This document shows, piece by piece, positions 8,125 to 17,715 of a DNA stretch of 64,000 bases; the first letter of the stretch is position 1, and each line of letters starts with the position of its first letter. Origin of the DNA: Cytobacillus oceanisediminis 2691 (GTDB taxonomy: Bacteria; Bacillota; Bacilli; Bacillales; Cytobacillaceae); NCBI RefSeq assembly GCF_000294775.2, contig NZ_CP015506.1:2579501-2643500 (forward strand). The letters run 5' to 3'. The position numbers and the translations under genes are program-made. Below the pieces are notes generated by a model. It was not told where the DNA came from, did no database searches, and worked only from the letters and a program-made list of their open reading frames with translations.

Positions 8125-9129
8125 CTACTTATTTCTGAGCTTTTCTCTATCAAGTGATTGAGGCGGCTTTTCCAGCCAGCCGTTGTCAATCATAATTTTT
8201 GCTCCTTCATCTGCAAAATTTCCGACTTTGATCATCATATTAGCATATTGAATAGCCAGGTCTTTTCGAATGCTTGCCCCGATGGCTATTCCAAAGTCCA
8301 TTACGCCGACCGCAGTTATGCTGGCGATCAGAAACATCATTAATCTATCCGAAAAAGGTGAGATGGTTGAGTCTGTAATAGACCCATCCCATGTGCTTGG
8401 ATATGCCACATCGTCATTTTTTAAGACATTGAGAAAATATTCCGCATGCTCCAGGCTCATATCATAGCCTCTTTTGAAATAATCGCTTATGACTTTTTGT
8501 TTAGCTACCTGGCTGAATGCCAAAAGCATAGTTTTAGCAATATTGGATAACTCGATATTCGTACCCAGATGGGCGATTTCGATGGCCAGCAGCTGCCTCT
8601 TTTTGCCTGCAATTCCGCCAAGGAAACGATGGTCTGATACATATTCTACTTTTTTAGGATAATCTATATATGGTGATCGAATGAATATTCCCTTTTCCTC
8701 CATGGCCTCAGCGGCCATATCAAAAAGTTTCTCTGTTTGCTCATAGTATTTTTTAAACATGCTGCGAATGTCTTTTCTTGCAGAAACTGATTTAGCAAGT
8801 GAATAGGCATTCAATCCGGTTCTTCCTAAATGATGCATGAATCTAATATAGGTTACGTCTGAAAATAACCTGGGTGTGTCATTGTGCAGGTCTTTTTCAT
8901 TGAATCCATCAGGTATGGGAAAATCTTCTTTTTGAAAGAGTGAGGAAATGTCGTCTATGTGATCCTTGGCGATGGATAGCGCATATTTCAAAACCGGCAA
9001 GACATCCGGATCTTCATTTGTTTTTATATAGTGTTTTATGCAGCAGACTGCTGCTGTATCAGCTACATAGGTGTTCCAGAGCATGGCCATTTCAGAAGAT
9101 ATTAATTTAGGGGTACTCCCGCCTTTCAT
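8125..9129 (-). CDS. DUF3231 family protein, internally duplicated
   Basis: A 334-residue protein of two similar halves. Each begins with a segment like SSEMAMLWNTYVADTAAVC (first half) or AIEIAHLGTNIELSNIAKTM (second half) and continues through a helical region with a His-Ala-Glu/His-Ile-Asp pair (KDHIDDISSLF and LEHAEYFLNVL) and a conserved S/T-rich patch. It is mostly helical and lacks a signal peptide. The family is common in spore-forming Bacillaceae and has no settled function. Ribosome site GGTGAGAAT. It is flanked by terminators as a single gene. Confidence 0.8.
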   Translation of the reverse strand: MKGGSTPKLISSEMAMLWNTYVADTAAVCCIKHYIKTNEDPDVLPVLKYALSIAKDHIDDISSLFQKEDFPIPDGFNEKDLHNDTPRLFSDVTYIRFMHHLGRTGLNAYSLAKSVSARKDIRSMFKKYYEQTEKLFDMAAEAMEEKGIFIRSPYIDYPKKVEYVSDHRFLGGIAGKKRQLLAIEIAHLGTNIELSNIAKTMLLAFSQVAKQKVISDYFKRGYDMSLEHAEYFLNVLKNDDVAYPSTWDGSITDSTISPFSDRLMMFLIASITAVGVMDFGIAIGASIRKDLAIQYANMMIKVGNFADEGAKIMIDNGWLEKPPQSLDREKLRNK

Positions 9130-9254
9130 ATTCTCACCAGCCGTTTTAGTAAAATTATATTTATATACTATCAGCTTTATATTAGCCTTTATTCGACATT
9201 TTCATTCTAATATGTGGTAATTCATTTCCATTATTGTTTTTCAGTGTGCGCATA

Positions 9255-9284
9255 AAAAAGAACCGGCCAGAAAATGGCTGGTTC
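9255..9284 (-). terminator. Intrinsic terminator of the beta-propeller gene
   Basis: On the minus strand GAACCAGCCATTTTCTGGCC-GGTTC hairpin with a TTTTTT tail. Confidence 0.85.
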
Positions 9285-9290
9285 CTCCAA

Positions 9291-11459
9291 TTAATTTAAC
9301 TCAAGTTCTCCTGCTTTTTTGAATCCATCTATATGGTAGGCATCCACTTTTTTAGGGGAAATGCTATATATGTGGTCGCCGATATAGATAAGCCTTTCAA
9401 TTGTATCTTCCCATTCTTCATAAATTGCATTTTCTGTCTGATGGGTTATTTGTCTTTGAAGCTCGATTCCATTTTGGGCAGTAATTTTGTATATTAACGC
9501 ACCCTGGTAGTCGAAATTTGATTCAAACTGGCTTCCTTCTTTATTTTGATAGATTGAAATCGGAAATCCATATAGATTTTTCTTTTTATGGATAAACAGA
9601 GCTTTGTGATCGTGATTTAAAGGTGAATATGTTCCGCGTCCTCCTATTATTTCTGTATCTTTTTCAACTGGCTTATTGGTATTGCTTACATCGAATAAAG
9701 ATATTTTTACACCGTCTGTTGTAATAACAGGCTGGCTGCCTGCTCCTTTGCCTCCTGTTATCTTCGTATCATGTCCGAAGCCAATGAGGTGGTTTTCATC
9801 TAATGGGTGCAGGTAATTGCTGAAGCCGGGAATTTTTAACTCACCCAGAACAGAAGGTTTTTCCGGATTTGATCCATCAATGACAAAGAGCGGGTCCGTT
9901 TCCTTAAAAGTAACCATATAAATACGGTCATTCATAAACCTTGCAGAATAAATCCGTTCTCCTCTAGCCAGGTTTTCCAGCTGTCCAATCTTTTTTAAAT
10001 TCTTATCCAGAATATAAAGGCTGTTGGAAGAAGGGGTTCTTTCGTCCCTGGCCTCTCCTTTGGTTGTTACCACTCTGAAGTTTTCATTATATTCATCCAT
10101 TGAAAACTGGTTTAAAACGGTGCCTTTTATTTCAGTTGATGTCTGGAACTCTACTTTTCCGTCTTTTATATTGAATTTATAGATGCTCGTATCCGGATGG
10201 GGCATCTGTCTGTCTCCGATTGTTTCATTATTGTAATTGGCTGCTGATAAATATAGATTATTATGGGACATATAGAATTCATTTCCGCTGCCTAAGTAGC
10301 TTGTGACTGATAGTGGCTCTTTGTCGGCTCTTAAATTCAATACAGCTATATTAATATAATTTGCGTTTTGGGAACCTGGAAAATATTTTATCTCATTATA
10401 ATCGACGATCTGCTGCTCCCTGCTCTCGGCAGTATCAAAATAACGGGGACGCATATCTGCATTTTTATTTCTTTCCAAAATCCAATATTCGGGAAAATGA
10501 CTTGTAATCAAATATACCTTTCCATCCATTAGCCTGGAAGCAAGCAAACTGCCTTCGATATCTGCTTCTCTGATTTGTGCTGGATTTTGTTTATTATCGA
10601 TATTGAAAACAATCGTTTTTGTGGAATGAAATGCAGGTGCAATCTTTTTTTCTGAAGCAGGTTTTCCTATGTGAACAGGAGCATCTTTATAGCTGTGGCC
10701 CATAACAATTAATTGATTGCCTTCTATAAATAGCTGATAGGGAGAGAATTCCTGATTGAATGATAATTCAGATTCCATCTTCATTTTGTCAGCCGGGATG
10801 GCCTTAATAATCTGGACTTTATTATCAGTAATTTTGTATATATGCGTACCATCCGTTTTTATCAGATCAGCTTCATCTATACCGGCTACTTGAACATTTG
10901 TTGCGGAAAAGTCTGCACCTGCAGAATCTGCTGAGCTCTTTTCACTGCTGCTCTCCTCGCTCACTGCCATATCCCTTCCAGCAAGGAATGTCCTTTCTTC
11001 ATTGAGCATTTTTGAAAAGTAATCGTTCAATTTATTTCTTGAGCCGATTGCCGGCAGAGTATCTATAACTTTGAAAGCAGTTTTTACTGATTGATTCAGG
11101 TTTTGTCCGCCCTTTGTTTTGATATCTTTAGTAAGGACCAATGTATAGTTTGGAGAATTTAGATTATATCCTTCATCAGGCGGTTGAATTTCGATGGATT
11201 TATTATTATTTTCCAGTGAGACTTTAACCTGCTCTTTTCCGCCCTCCTCATTCAAAATATAAACGGAGCTGTTGTTCACACTATCTGGATTAAGTTCTTT
11301 TGAAAACGTAACTTCCCATACCTTATTCTTTAAAACTGTCACTTCTTCATTATTTTCTGCCAGGTTACTGACAATTTTTAACCTGTTAAGAAACGAGAAG
11401 TATGCCAATAAAATAATGATTAGTGTGATTCCGCCCAGAAAAAGCCATTTCTTCTTCAT
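9291..11459 (-). CDS. Membrane-anchored beta-propeller protein with N-terminal Ig-like domain
   Basis: A 722-residue surface protein. It has an N-terminal membrane anchor (WLFLGGITLIIILLAYFSF), then an SbsA-type Ig-like domain (residues ~35-130, VWEVTFSKELNPDSV). A Ser/Ala-rich linker follows, then a large C-terminal beta-propeller that opens with the family signature ATNVQVAGIDEADLIKTDG. The propeller holds repeated blades of the IYKITDNKV/LYILDKNL type. Proteins of this COG4880 type are common in Bacillus and methanogens, and their function is unknown. ATG at 11459 is preferred because AAGGGGTG lies before it; an in-frame GTG lies within that site. Confidence 0.85.
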   Translation of the reverse strand: MKKKWLFLGGITLIIILLAYFSFLNRLKIVSNLAENNEEVTVLKNKVWEVTFSKELNPDSVNNSSVYILNEEGGKEQVKVSLENNNKSIEIQPPDEGYNLNSPNYTLVLTKDIKTKGGQNLNQSVKTAFKVIDTLPAIGSRNKLNDYFSKMLNEERTFLAGRDMAVSEESSSEKSSADSAGADFSATNVQVAGIDEADLIKTDGTHIYKITDNKVQIIKAIPADKMKMESELSFNQEFSPYQLFIEGNQLIVMGHSYKDAPVHIGKPASEKKIAPAFHSTKTIVFNIDNKQNPAQIREADIEGSLLASRLMDGKVYLITSHFPEYWILERNKNADMRPRYFDTAESREQQIVDYNEIKYFPGSQNANYINIAVLNLRADKEPLSVTSYLGSGNEFYMSHNNLYLSAANYNNETIGDRQMPHPDTSIYKFNIKDGKVEFQTSTEIKGTVLNQFSMDEYNENFRVVTTKGEARDERTPSSNSLYILDKNLKKIGQLENLARGERIYSARFMNDRIYMVTFKETDPLFVIDGSNPEKPSVLGELKIPGFSNYLHPLDENHLIGFGHDTKITGGKGAGSQPVITTDGVKISLFDVSNTNKPVEKDTEIIGGRGTYSPLNHDHKALFIHKKKNLYGFPISIYQNKEGSQFESNFDYQGALIYKITAQNGIELQRQITHQTENAIYEEWEDTIERLIYIGDHIYSISPKKVDAYHIDGFKKAGELELN

Positions 11460-11606
11460 GAAAGACACCCCTTTTTAAGTAAGTTGACGGGTTGAATCTT
11501 CCAATAGTTACAAATTAATTTTTATAAAATTTCTGAAATTAATGAATTTTCCTGGAGGTAAAGGTAAAATTTAATTTATTACAGTGCAGGAAGAAGGTTT
11601 TCTCAA

Positions 11607-12545
11607 ATGCTGGATGGGACAAACAAAAAGTATGGTTTTTTAATGCTGATTTTAGCGAACATGATTTGGGGAGGGAATTTTGTTATAGGGAGAATTGGTG
11701 TCGATTATTTTCCGCCGCTGCTCTTTTCCCTAATGCGATGGATCATTGCATTCTTGCTTTTAACTCCTTTTATGGTCAAGAAGCTAAAAAGAGATTGGAA
11801 CATAATTTGGGAGCATAAGCGGATACTTTTGCTATTGGCGGTGACAGGTGTTGCCGGTTACAACACAATCATTTATTTTGCGCTGCAATACACCACATCC
11901 ATTAATGCATCTGTGGTAAATAGTACTACACCGCTTTTTATCGCCATTCTAGCCATATTTATTTTAAGAGAAAAACTTCTAGCCCACCAGGCAGCAGGAA
12001 TTCTCCTGTCAGTCTTTGGAATTTTATATATTATTTCAAAGGGATCGATTGAAATGTTTCTTTCATGGAAAATAAATGCCGGAGATCTATACGTATTGGC
12101 AGCAGTCATTATGTGGGCATCGTATTCGGTAATTGGGAAAAAATATTCAAACGTTTTGCCTGTGCTAACTTCTTTTTATGCATCATCATTTATCGGCATT
12201 TTACTATTGGTGCCTTTAAGCCTTATTGAATATCTAGTGATGGAAAAAACCCCTGTCTTCACCTTAACCTCCGCAGGAATCTTGCTGTATGTTGGTTTTC
12301 TGTCTTCAATTATGGCTTTTCTATCCTGGAATTTTGGAGTTTCCTTAATAGGAGCAGCCAAAGCAGGGGTTTTCCTGAATCTTCTCCCTATTTTCGCTAT
12401 CATTTTCGCATTGTGTTTTACGGAGGAAAAATTGTATTTGTATCAGATAATCGGCGGAGGCATTGTCACCTTGGGGGTAGTTATATCTTCTAAAAAAACT
12501 TTGCGATTTAAGAACCATGTTCAAGAAAATAAGTCTTCAGCATAA
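11607..12545 (+). CDS. EamA-family (DMT) transporter
   Basis: Ten-helix inner-membrane carrier of 312 residues, made of two EamA repeats. The first holds ANMIWGGNFVIGR and ends in GIL...FGILYIISKG. The second starts with AVIMWASYSVIGKKYS and ends with GGGIVTLGVVISS. Members of this family export metabolites or amino acids; the substrate is not visible. Ribosome site GAAGAAGG 8-9 bases before ATG. Single gene with a terminator. Confidence 0.85.
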   Translation: MLDGTNKKYGFLMLILANMIWGGNFVIGRIGVDYFPPLLFSLMRWIIAFLLLTPFMVKKLKRDWNIIWEHKRILLLLAVTGVAGYNTIIYFALQYTTSINASVVNSTTPLFIAILAIFILREKLLAHQAAGILLSVFGILYIISKGSIEMFLSWKINAGDLYVLAAVIMWASYSVIGKKYSNVLPVLTSFYASSFIGILLLVPLSLIEYLVMEKTPVFTLTSAGILLYVGFLSSIMAFLSWNFGVSLIGAAKAGVFLNLLPIFAIIFALCFTEEKLYLYQIIGGGIVTLGVVISSKKTLRFKNHVQENKSSA

Positions 12546-12546
12546 A

Positions 12547-12577
12547 AAATCCCCTCAGTTCCTGACTGCGGGGATTT
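12547..12577 (+). terminator. Intrinsic terminator of the EamA gene
   Basis: AAATCCCC ... GGGGATTT hairpin with an inner CAGT/ACTG stem, then TT. It also faces the small minus-strand gene and may act both ways. Confidence 0.75.
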
Positions 12578-12587
12578 TCCATATATA

Positions 12588-12716
12588 TTACCAATCCTGG
12601 GTTCGTTCTAATAAATGATCAATTTCTACATGTCTGATCATATAGCCAAGATCTTCTTCGGCAATTTCCGATGTGGCTTCCAATAGCTGATCAATATCCA
12701 TTTGCACCAATCTCAT
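12588..12716 (-). CDS. Small acidic protein, 42 aa
   Basis: Unrecognised. It has AGGAGGTCTGGTT before the ATG, an excellent ribosome site, and then 42 codons coding for an acidic, helical peptide (MDIDQLLEATSEIAEEDLGY, ending LLERTQDW). The shared terminator lies at its 3' end. The strong ribosome site and helical composition argue for a real gene; no membrane segment. Confidence 0.55.
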   Translation of the reverse strand: MRLVQMDIDQLLEATSEIAEEDLGYMIRHVEIDHLLERTQDW

Positions 12717-12997
12717 AACCAGACCTCCTGATTTAATTAATGAATGAATGAATCTATAATCTCTTTCCTGCTATACTATTCGCTTTGTATTAGACAGGTA
12801 TGGGGGCAGCTGAGAAATTTATCAGTATTAATTACCCAGATTTCTTAGGACCTAAACATTCATACAAAGAACAAGATTGAATGGCTGTTCACTATTCGTC
12901 ACACCTCAGCCGGAAAATTAATAATATATAATGAGTTTTAAAAAATCTTATCAGGGAATAGAGTCATAAAATACATTGCAATTTGAAGGTGTCTATT
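12717..12997. other. Intergenic region
   Basis: About 280 bases. Upstream of the 42-residue gene there is a short GAAT/ATTC microsatellite (near 12740-12755). The remainder is AT-rich and should hold the divergent promoters of the two flanking small genes. Nothing else was seen. Confidence 0.4.
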
Positions 12998-13144
12998 ATG
13001 AAAACTAACTTTAATGATTTTGCAAAGCTTTTGGAATCCGCTCTTGATAAAGGACAAACAGATAATGAAGTGACCATTCATGAATTGCTTGATGATATAA
13101 AAAATCAGCTTGAACCTTTAATCAACAAAAAGGAAATCGGCTAA
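12998..13144 (+). CDS. Small hypothetical protein, 48 aa
   Basis: Unrecognised 48-residue helical, acidic protein (FNDFAKLLESALDKGQTDNE, then LLDDIKNQLEPLINKKEIG). The ATG follows TTTGAAGGTGTCT, a moderate ribosome site. The strong terminator hairpin includes its last codons and stop, supporting a dedicated transcript. Confidence 0.55.
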   Translation: MKTNFNDFAKLLESALDKGQTDNEVTIHELLDDIKNQLEPLINKKEIG

Positions 13145-13162
13145 TGCGCCGATTTCCTTTTA
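13128..13162 (+). terminator. Intrinsic terminator overlapping a stop codon
   Basis: AAAGGAAATCGGC-TAAT-GCGCCGATTTCCTTT followed by TATTTTC. The 5' arm is inside the coding region of the 48-residue gene. Confidence 0.85.
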
Positions 13163-13225
13163 TTTTCTTATAACCATTTGTGTGCTTTTTGAGCCATCTA
13201 AGCTGAGATATGCGATTCATTTGAA

Positions 13226-13262
13226 ACGGAAAAACGCTTGCTGCAGAAAACATGCGTTTTTA
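13226..13262 (-). terminator. Intrinsic terminator of the threonine aldolase gene
   Basis: On the minus strand AAAACGC ... GCGTTTTTCCGTTT, 8 bases after the stop codon. Confidence 0.7.
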
Positions 13263-13269
13263 TTTGCAG

Positions 13270-14301
13270 TTAGATCATTTGACCAGCTGTTCTGTGTATG
13301 GCTATGACTGCATCTTCAAGCTGCTTTTTAGTAACATCATAGTGAGTGACAAAACGCACATAAGAAGGTCCGAAAGTTCCTGAAAGCACTCCCTCAGCTT
13401 TTAACTTTTCAACAAATTCCGATGAGTTCATTTTAAGGTTTTTTACATCAGCCACAATGATATTTGTATCTACTTGATTTACGATTTCAATCCCTTTGAT
13501 TTGTCCAAGCTGCTGTGCAAGATATTGAGCATTTTCGTGATCCTCGGCTAAACGCTCTCTCATATTCGTTAATGCAACAATTCCCGGGGCTGCTATGATC
13601 CCAGCCTGGCGGAGTCCCCCTCCCAATCTTTTGCGCCATTTTCTTGCTGCAGCAATAAATTCTCTGCTGCCTGCAAGAATGGAACCAACAGGTGCTCCGA
13701 GCCCCTTAGAGAGGCATACTTGCACAGTGTCGCAATGATTGGCCATTTCAGAAGCCGGCAGGTTTAAGGCTGCGGCTGCATTAAACAGTCTTGCCCCATC
13801 AATATGTACGGGAATATTATTCGTTTTGGCAATTCTGTATATTTCTTCCATATTATCAATAGGTATTACGGCACCGCCAGCTCTGTTATGGGTATTTTCC
13901 AGACAAATCAATCCTGTTTCCGGATAATGCTGATCTTCTCCCCTAATGGCATACTCCACTTCTGAAGGATTCATTGCACCTCTTATCCCATTTAGCGTCC
14001 TTGTCTGGACTCCGGCAAAGGCAGATGAAGCGCCGCTTTCATAATAAAAAATATGGCTTTCTGCTTCAAGAATAATTTCATTGCCCGGACGGCAATGTGT
14101 TAAGATGGCAATCTGGTTTCCCTGTGTGCCGCTCGTTACAAACAGAGCTGCCTCCTTACCAAGCACCTCAGCAGCTGTCTCTTCCAATTTATTTATTGAT
14201 GGATCCTCTCCGTATACGTCATCCCCAACTTCAGCTTCATAAGCAGCTTTCCTCATTTCTTCAGTTGGCTTTGTAACCGTATCACTTCTTAAATCAGTCA
14301 T
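13270..14301 (-). CDS. ltaE: Low-specificity L-threonine aldolase
   Basis: PLP enzyme of 343 residues that splits threonine or allo-threonine into glycine and acetaldehyde. It opens with DLRSDTVTKPT, the family hallmark. His83 in ESHIFYYESG stacks on the cofactor, Asp168 in HIDGAR contacts the pyridine nitrogen, and Lys199 in CLSKGLGAPVGS forms the Schiff base. Length fits the family. Ribosome site GGGTGAGG before ATG. Single gene with its own terminator. The 350-base gap upstream is shared with qoxA's promoter region. Confidence 0.93.
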   Translation of the reverse strand: MTDLRSDTVTKPTEEMRKAAYEAEVGDDVYGEDPSINKLEETAAEVLGKEAALFVTSGTQGNQIAILTHCRPGNEIILEAESHIFYYESGASSAFAGVQTRTLNGIRGAMNPSEVEYAIRGEDQHYPETGLICLENTHNRAGGAVIPIDNMEEIYRIAKTNNIPVHIDGARLFNAAAALNLPASEMANHCDTVQVCLSKGLGAPVGSILAGSREFIAAARKWRKRLGGGLRQAGIIAAPGIVALTNMRERLAEDHENAQYLAQQLGQIKGIEIVNQVDTNIIVADVKNLKMNSSEFVEKLKAEGVLSGTFGPSYVRFVTHYDVTKKQLEDAVIAIHRTAGQMI

Positions 14302-14759
14302 TTCCTCACCCTGTCCTTCTCTATTATTAGTCCATGTTACTGTACTATTCAGTATTTTTCAACAAAGAGAGAATTCATTTAATTAATTCTTGTATGGAGA
14401 ATTTTATTTGGTGGTTTTTTGCTTGAATATGGATGTAACATAAGATAATTAGGGTGTCGCATTAAAGTTCAAAATTTGTTCAAAAGTTGTTTTGATGACC
14501 AAAACCCTGTAATAATGCTATTTGAACAAAAATATAAGCTGTCCAAATAGCTTACATTTATTTCCTTCCCACTTTTGTCACAACTTTTCACATTTGCTTA
14601 TGTTAATATCATTTACACAGTGATAACTAAGTTAAATAAAGGTTTTTAAGGATGCTTATGTTTACCAGCTATATATTTTTTTGGCATCTTTGTGAAAACC
14701 CGCACATTGTTTGTGAATTATTTAACAATAGTTTTTGTCAAAAGGAGATGAAACATCAG
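14302..14759 (+). promoter_or_regulatory. Long upstream region of the qox operon
   Basis: About 450 bases with no convincing gene. It is AT-rich, with repeated TTGTCACAA, TTCACA, TTGTGAAAAC and TTGTGAATTA words between about 14570 and 14730. The in-frame ATG at 14652 would add a Cys-containing segment with no ribosome site, so this is read as leader and promoter, not coding sequence. Confidence 0.5.
14711..14728. promoter_or_regulatory. Rex-like operator candidate
   Basis: TTGTGAATTATTTAACAA is one mismatch from the palindrome TTGTGAA-N4-TTCACAA recognised by the NADH-sensing repressor Rex. It sits 13 bases before the qoxA ribosome site, where a repressor could block transcription. Confidence 0.4.
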
Positions 14760-15749
14760 ATGAAGAAAATGCTGCTCTCTTTAACAGCCCTATTGCCCTT
14801 AATGGTTTTAAGCGGCTGCAATATGGTTGTATTTGAACCTCAGGGCCCCGTTGCAAGAAGCATTACCGAATTAATTAACTGGTCCCTGATCTGGATGCTT
14901 CTTGTCGTTGCAGTCGTGTTTGGATTATTCGGCTACATTGTCTGGAAATACCGTGAACGACCTGAGAATAAAGATTATGAACCCCCTGAGGAGCATGGAA
15001 GTACACTACTTGAAATTATTTGGACCGGGATTCCGATTTTAATTGTCATCGCCCTAACAATCCCGACAGTAAAAACACTTTATGCGCTGGAAGAAACACC
15101 TAAGGGCTATGAAGAAAAAGAACCTATTACAATACATGTAACATCTGCTGACTGGAAATGGATCTTCAGCTATCCTGAAGAAGGCATTGAAACAGTGAAC
15201 TATGTCAATATTCCTGAAGATACGCCGGTTCTCTTTAAAATGACATCTGCCAGCACTATGCAATCTTTCTGGGTGCCTGCACTTGGCGGACAGAAATATA
15301 CGATGCCCAAAATGGAAACTGAAATGTATCTTGTCGCTGATAACCCTGGATCATATGAAGGACAGAACACGAACTTTAACGGCCGCGGCTATGCGGATAT
15401 GAAGTTTGAGGTTCTTGCTCAAACACAGGAAGATTTTGACCAATGGGTTGACGACGTTAAAGAAACAGCACCTAAACTGACTGAGAAAGAGTATGAAGGG
15501 CTGCTGAAGCCTACGCATTTAGGAAGACTGACATATTCCAATACTCATTTAGAATGGGTTAACCATGCTGATCCAAATTCGAAGGCTTATACAAATCCTG
15601 AGCTCTACAGAGGCCATGGATATCAAGGTAAAACATTCGAAGAAGATGACAATTATAAAAATGAGAATCCAAACGTAATTGAAGGTCATGGTGAAGAAGA
15701 GAGCCATGATAGTCAAGAAAACCATGGAGGTGGCCATCATGGGCATTAA
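14760..15749 (+). CDS. qoxA: Cytochrome aa3-600 menaquinol oxidase subunit II
   Basis: Membrane lipoprotein subunit of the quinol oxidase, 329 residues. It has a signal peptide with lipobox LSGC near residue 19, two membrane helices (LIWMLLVVAVVFGLFGYIVW and ILIVIALTIPTV), then a cupredoxin domain. The CuA ligands of cytochrome c oxidases are absent: the region reads NTNFNGRGYADMKF without cysteines, so it takes electrons from quinol. Unlike B. subtilis QoxA it ends in a His/Glu-rich tail (last ~25 residues). ATG at 14760 follows AAAGGAGATG. It overlaps qoxB by 11 bases. Confidence 0.93.
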   Translation: MKKMLLSLTALLPLMVLSGCNMVVFEPQGPVARSITELINWSLIWMLLVVAVVFGLFGYIVWKYRERPENKDYEPPEEHGSTLLEIIWTGIPILIVIALTIPTVKTLYALEETPKGYEEKEPITIHVTSADWKWIFSYPEEGIETVNYVNIPEDTPVLFKMTSASTMQSFWVPALGGQKYTMPKMETEMYLVADNPGSYEGQNTNFNGRGYADMKFEVLAQTQEDFDQWVDDVKETAPKLTEKEYEGLLKPTHLGRLTYSNTHLEWVNHADPNSKAYTNPELYRGHGYQGKTFEEDDNYKNENPNVIEGHGEEESHDSQENHGGGHHGH

Positions 15750-17715
15750 ATGGGATGAGTTTTTTATTACTGGGGACCCCCTTATACTAGGTTCACAGAT
15801 TGCTATTTTATTAACGATGATTGGTGCAGTCGCTGCCATCACGTATTTAAAAAAGTGGAAATACCTCTGGACCGAATGGCTGACTACAGTTGATCATAAA
15901 AAAATCGGTATCATGTATATCATCTCCGCAGTATTGATGTTTTTCCGCGGCGGGATGGACGGCTTGCTGATGAAAGCTCAGACAGCACGCCCTGAAATGG
16001 AATTTCTGAATTCACAGCACTATAATGAAATTTTTACAACACACGGCGTTATTATGATTCTTTTCATGGCAATGCCATTCTTGATTGGATTAATGAACGT
16101 TGTCATTCCGCTTCAAATTGGTGCGCGTGACGTTGCCTTTCCGCAGCTGAATGCACTTAGCTTCTGGCTGTTCTTCAGCGGAGCTATGCTATTTAATATT
16201 TCTTTTGTTATCGGGGGATCGCCTGATGCAGGCTGGACATCTTACTTCCCTCTTGCAGGCAAGGAATTCAGCCCTGGAATCGGCAATAATTTTTACGCAG
16301 TCGCGCTGCAAATTGCTGGTATCGGGACACTGATGACAGGTATAAACTTTATCGTCACGATTTTGAAAATGAGAACAAAAGGCATGACACTAATGAAAAT
16401 GCCGATGTTCACTTGGACTACCTTTGTAACATCCATTCTGATTGTGGCAGCTTTCCCTATTTTCACAGTTGCATTGGCACTGATGACATTCGACCGTCTG
16501 TATGGAACACACTTCTTTACAGTATCAGGCGGAGGAATGGATATGCTTTGGGCTAACCTGTTCTGGCTTTGGGGACATCCTGAAGTTTACATTGTTGCCC
16601 TTCCTGCATTCGGGATTTTCTCAGAAGTTATTGCCACTTTCTCAAGAAAATCATTGTTTGGATATAAATCAATGGTATTTTCCATCCTTGGAATTGCCCT
16701 TTTAAGTATGGTTGTCTGGGTCCACCATTTCTATACAATGGGATCAGGCCCTGCTGTAAACTCTTTCTTCTCCATCACGACGATGGCGATAGCCATACCG
16801 ACTGGAGTCAAGATGTTTAACTGGCTGTTTACGATGCGTAAAGGCCGCATAAAAATTACTTCCGCCATGCTTTGGGCACTTGCATTCGTCCCATGCTTCG
16901 TCATAGGCGGGGTTACTGGCGTAATGCTTGCAATGGGTGCAGCGGATTATCAGTATCACAATACATTATTCCTGGTTGCCCACTTCCACTATGTATTAAT
17001 TCCAGGTGTCGTATTTGCGGTATTTGCAGGTCTTTACTACTGGTGGCCAAAAATGTTCGGCTTCATGCTGAATGAAAAAATCGGTAAATGGCATTTCTGG
17101 CTATTTGTTATCGGCTTTAACGTAACATTCATGCCTATGTTCTTCCTTGGATTAAACGGAGCTGTAAGACGTGCATACACATACTCTGCCGAGTCTGGAT
17201 TTGCACCACTCTTTATGCTTTCGGCAATTGGTTCCATCATTCTGGCAGCCGGATTCGCGGTGTTCTGCTACAACATTTACTGGAGCATCCGCTATGCCGA
17301 CAGAAACATTTCAAGCGACCCATGGGACGCAAGAACATTGGAATGGTCTACTGCGTCACCTGTTCAATTCTATAACTTTGCAAAACTGCCGGAAGTTAAA
17401 TCCCTTGATCCTTTCTGGCACATGAAAAAAAAGAATGAAGGCTTAACGTTATATGACAGTGAAATCGAAGAGATTCATATGCCAAGCAATTCCTGGCTTC
17501 CGATTTATATGGGTGTCATCTTTGGCATCGCAGGCTTCCTCCTTGTATTTGAATGGCACATCGCTGCAGCTGTAGCTGCCATCGGCATTTTTGCTGGATT
17601 GATCATTCGTTCATTCGATTACAATGAAGGCTTCCATGTTACAAAAGATGAAATCCACAGAATTGAAAATGCGTGGAGAAAAACAGAAGGAGAGGTGCAC
17701 GATCATGTCAGCTAA
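15739..17715 (+). CDS. qoxB: Menaquinol oxidase subunit I
   Basis: Catalytic haem-copper subunit of 658 residues with about 14-15 membrane helices. It is a proton pump that reduces O2 to water. Metal ligands are seen in FTTHGVIM (low-spin haem), WGHPEVY (CuB His cross-linked to Tyr), HHFYTMG (CuB pair) and VAHFHYVL (haems). It follows B. subtilis QoxB from IKWDEFFITGDPLILGSQ to the C-terminus. The ATG at 15739 has GGAGGTGGCC before it and lies inside the end of qoxA. It overlaps qoxC by 11 bases. Confidence 0.96.
   Translation: MGIKWDEFFITGDPLILGSQIAILLTMIGAVAAITYLKKWKYLWTEWLTTVDHKKIGIMYIISAVLMFFRGGMDGLLMKAQTARPEMEFLNSQHYNEIFTTHGVIMILFMAMPFLIGLMNVVIPLQIGARDVAFPQLNALSFWLFFSGAMLFNISFVIGGSPDAGWTSYFPLAGKEFSPGIGNNFYAVALQIAGIGTLMTGINFIVTILKMRTKGMTLMKMPMFTWTTFVTSILIVAAFPIFTVALALMTFDRLYGTHFFTVSGGGMDMLWANLFWLWGHPEVYIVALPAFGIFSEVIATFSRKSLFGYKSMVFSILGIALLSMVVWVHHFYTMGSGPAVNSFFSITTMAIAIPTGVKMFNWLFTMRKGRIKITSAMLWALAFVPCFVIGGVTGVMLAMGAADYQYHNTLFLVAHFHYVLIPGVVFAVFAGLYYWWPKMFGFMLNEKIGKWHFWLFVIGFNVTFMPMFFLGLNGAVRRAYTYSAESGFAPLFMLSAIGSIILAAGFAVFCYNIYWSIRYADRNISSDPWDARTLEWSTASPVQFYNFAKLPEVKSLDPFWHMKKKNEGLTLYDSEIEEIHMPSNSWLPIYMGVIFGIAGFLLVFEWHIAAAVAAIGIFAGLIIRSFDYNEGFHVTKDEIHRIENAWRKTEGEVHDHVS

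Noticed and set aside
14652-15749. Cytochrome c oxidase subunit II (ctaC) and a 36-residue N-terminal extension
   Set aside because: CuA ligands are absent and the sequence matches QoxA. The ribosome site fits the ATG at 14760, not 14652.
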